A stretch of DNA of 8,435 bases, from the NCBI GenBank assembly GCA_014379065.1, contig JACMMM010000804.1, positions 1-8,435 on the forward strand, written 5' to 3'. The notes under the pieces were generated by a model. That model did not search any database, was not told the origin of the DNA, and saw nothing but the letters and a program-made list of their open reading frames with translations. Below, piece by piece: positions 6,329 through 8,435 of this stretch; within the stretch, counting starts at the first letter, position 1, and the number at the start of each line of letters is the position of its first letter. The position numbers were made by a program, and so were the translations under genes. The DNA is from Saprospiraceae bacterium (GTDB taxonomy: Bacteria; Bacteroidota; Bacteroidia; Chitinophagales; Saprospiraceae).

Positions 6329-8435
6329 CTATTTATTAATGAAAACACGTTTGATTGTCAGGAGCTTGCTTTGTTCATCCTTAACCTCCATAAAATAGCA
6401 ACCTGTCGGCAATTGGGAAGAAACCACAATGTCCGAAGCAGGCCCTTCCACGGTCTTCTCCCAGAATAAACGCCCGGTCAGGTCATAAAGGTGCAGGGTA
6501 ATATTGCTTAAATTGGGCGCTACGATGTGGAAATTACCATCATTTGGGTTTGGGAAGACCTGGATACCAAGATCTAATGGCGAAAACCCTATACTGCGTT
6601 CCGACCCGCTTGAACAATCCGACCCGGAAATGTAGGGTTCTTGAGTCACAAGCTCCAGCAAGCCCCTTGCCTGCAATACAGCATCTCCACCTTCCAACGG
6701 GCATTGGGCAGCTACTGTTTCGAGCGTACTCAATTCGCCTGAAGTGTATTCAAATATCTCGCGGCCATAGAGGTCGCATAGGATCAGGCCCACCGCCTTT
6801 TTGTTGGTTTCGAATACCTGCGTACCCGGGAGCGTCAAAAGGGTGTTGCGGTATTGCGCAACAAAGTCCAATCTGGCTGATTTTTGGGAGGCCCTCTGCC
6901 CCGCCAAATTCTGATAGTATTGCATCAGCGTGTGAAGCTGCGTTTCGCTAAGTGGACTGATGGCCGAAAGTTGTTGGATATTGGTCCAAGTTGTAGCAAT
7001 TTGCGATTCTATACTTATTTGACTTTGTACCCAAGCCATTGCGTTGGTTTCCAATTGAGCTAGCTTGCCTGCGCTCGTATTGCTTTTTTGTGTCCAATAG
7101 TTAGCGTATGTAGAAGAGCTTTGTAGGTTATTCCGCGCTATCCAGCCTAATGCTTGTTTTGTAGCCATCCATCCCAAACAGTCATCGTAGTTGGGGAACG
7201 TCAACTGTCCCGCCATGATTTTGCCAATCATAGCTGCATCTTCATTGGCAGGGCTTGGCGTACTTGGTGGAGGAGGCAGGGTACAACCAGCTGAACTATG
7301 ATTGCAAGAAACCGTTGTTCCGGCAAGGGATTGATCAAAAAACCATTCAAGAGGAAGGAGGGGGAAAGGACAAAGTTGGAAGTTCTCGGCACAATCTACC
7401 CTAAATTGGTTGGCTTCAGGGTCAATGCCTACTGCAAGAGCCTCAAATTGCCCGCTACCCGGCATATACTCCCAAAGGTTGCCTGTATGCTCTTGTTTCT
7501 TGGTGGAAGCAAATTCATAAAACAACCCGGTAGTGTGCGGCCCTTTAAAATGTTGGGTAGCGACATCCGTATTGGTGCAAGTCCCCAACAAGTGCAGGCC
7601 CGTTTCATTGCCTGTGTAGAAGTTGCAATCGAACTTCGATTGATCAAAGAAAACGCCCCGTGCCCCACTTGTTCCGGGGGTAGGGTTTGTACCCGTCTGT
7701 GTATAATCATTGTTGGTCACGATGCAGTTCGTACTGCTCCACGCCTCCATCCCAAAATCAAGGCCGTCCCCATCATATTCTACCATATTGTCGCAGATAC
7801 TTGCTTTTTGTGTGCCAACGATTTGTATGCCTCTCTCACTTCCCGGCCCTGTTGTACCGGGCGTACCCATGCCGCTATTCAATTTTAGGTTATTGCCTCG
7901 CACCGTTGAACGATTCGGGAATGTTGCATCCATATCATATATGAGAATGCCCGCACCTCCCATATTTTGAATGTCAATATTATTAATCATCTGCGGCTCA
8001 GAGTTGTCGTTGAACACAAATAAGAACCCATCATTTGCACCATTTACGACACTACCGCTCACCGTAGGCAGATCACTGCCGTTTTTGCGGCTATGTACTG
8101 CATAAAGGCAGTAGCCGACGTGGTTGAAGTGGTTGTCGAGCACATTGTAGTAACTATTGCTCAGTCCAATCCCTCCCACGCAGTAGTCAAAGGTGCAGTC
8201 CCTGATGGTGTGTTTTACGGAAGAAACAATGTCAATGGCTCGCCCCAGTCCGCCTGTGTTGAAGGCAACAAAGCGGTTATTCTCAAAATCAAAATTAGAT
8301 TTTTCTGCCAAGACACCGACCCCACAGTGCTTGAACACATTTTGGTTTTCACCGTTTAAGCCGATTTTAATAGGCGTGCCTGAAGTGTTTATTGCCTCAT
8401 TAAAATAAAATCCGCGAAACGCTTGTGAACCTTGA
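6329..8435 (-). CDS. Secreted parallel beta-helix protein with T9SS sorting domain (N-terminus beyond window)
   Basis: The frame has no stop from 6329 to the right edge, giving at least 701 residues. The start and signal peptide are outside. A GTG at 8338 is internal, because sequence upstream of it (GFYFNEAINTSGTPIKIG) continues the fold. Visible residues 1-290 have the short, Asn/Gly-rich repeated strands of a right-handed parallel beta-helix (PbH1/pectin-lyase-like), for example NVFKHCGVGVLAEKSNFDFE, IRDCTFDYCVGGIGLSNSYY and NCIVTNNDYTQ. A Cys-containing stretch then leads to a Pro-rich linker (PPPPSTPSP, about 386-394). Next comes a mostly helical Gln/Ser-rich segment (about 398-535), and finally a type A T9SS domain (about 624-701: IQVFPNPNDGNFHI, LYDLTGRLFW, LPTGCYFMEVK). 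Beta-helices often act on or bind polysaccharide, but I see no recognisable catalytic motif. It ends at an intrinsic terminator. Confidence 0.9.
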   Translation of the reverse strand, partial: QGSQAFRGFYFNEAINTSGTPIKIGLNGENQNVFKHCGVGVLAEKSNFDFENNRFVAFNTGGLGRAIDIVSSVKHTIRDCTFDYCVGGIGLSNSYYNVLDNHFNHVGYCLYAVHSRKNGSDLPTVSGSVVNGANDGFLFVFNDNSEPQMINNIDIQNMGGAGILIYDMDATFPNRSTVRGNNLKLNSGMGTPGTTGPGSERGIQIVGTQKASICDNMVEYDGDGLDFGMEAWSSTNCIVTNNDYTQTGTNPTPGTSGARGVFFDQSKFDCNFYTGNETGLHLLGTCTNTDVATQHFKGPHTTGLFYEFASTKKQEHTGNLWEYMPGSGQFEALAVGIDPEANQFRVDCAENFQLCPFPLLPLEWFFDQSLAGTTVSCNHSSAGCTLPPPPSTPSPANEDAAMIGKIMAGQLTFPNYDDCLGWMATKQALGWIARNNLQSSSTYANYWTQKSNTSAGKLAQLETNAMAWVQSQISIESQIATTWTNIQQLSAISPLSETQLHTLMQYYQNLAGQRASQKSARLDFVAQYRNTLLTLPGTQVFETNKKAVGLILCDLYGREIFEYTSGELSTLETVAAQCPLEGGDAVLQARGLLELVTQEPYISGSDCSSGSERSIGFSPLDLGIQVFPNPNDGNFHIVAPNLSNITLHLYDLTGRLFWEKTVEGPASDIVVSSQLPTGCYFMEVKDEQSKLLTIKRVFINK

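Noticed and set aside
6265..6348. N-terminal extension of the second T9SS cargo gene to the ATG at 6348
   Set aside because: It would run translation through the terminator hairpin and overlap the upstream gene's end, and would bury the signal peptide 28 residues inside the protein.

Overview
This window looks like chromosomal DNA of a member of the Bacteroidota. Three proteins end in a type IX secretion (T9SS, Por) type A C-terminal sorting domain. The upstream regions carry TAnnTTTG-type -7 promoter boxes rather than E. coli-type -10 boxes, and I see no strong Shine-Dalgarno sequences. A gliding or environmental lineage such as the Saprospiria would fit, but that finer placement is inference.

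Layout, left to right. (1) 1-437, minus strand: rpsP (ribosomal protein S16), running off the left edge, with its own promoter and a hairpin in its leader. (2) 438-915: a gene-free stretch dominated by a large compound inverted repeat (about 652-892) built from several short palindromes. (3) 916-1359, minus: a small DUF1761-type membrane protein, with a promoter lying between the arms of an AT-rich inverted repeat. (4) 1469-3538, minus: a secreted Asp-box (BNR) beta-propeller protein with a T9SS tail. (5) 3539-3751: a divergent intergenic region with back-to-back -7 boxes, two 16-bp direct repeats and a tandem octamer. (6) 3752-4738, plus: a bifunctional phosphoglucose/phosphomannose isomerase, the only plus-strand gene. 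(7) 4762-6264, minus: a second secreted beta-propeller-like T9SS cargo protein. (8) 6271-6317: a strong intrinsic terminator. (9) 6329-8435, minus: a parallel beta-helix T9SS cargo protein whose N-terminus lies beyond the right edge.

Two housekeeping genes (rpsP and the isomerase) are thus interspersed with extracellular T9SS cargo. The cargo genes look like single, independently expressed units, not a dedicated operon. I see no defence system, CRISPR array, transposase, tRNA or rRNA. The parts least explained by ordinary genes are the compound inverted repeat at 652-892, the promoter-bracketing inverted repeat at 1373-1437, and the terminator placed almost against the next start codon at 6271-6317.
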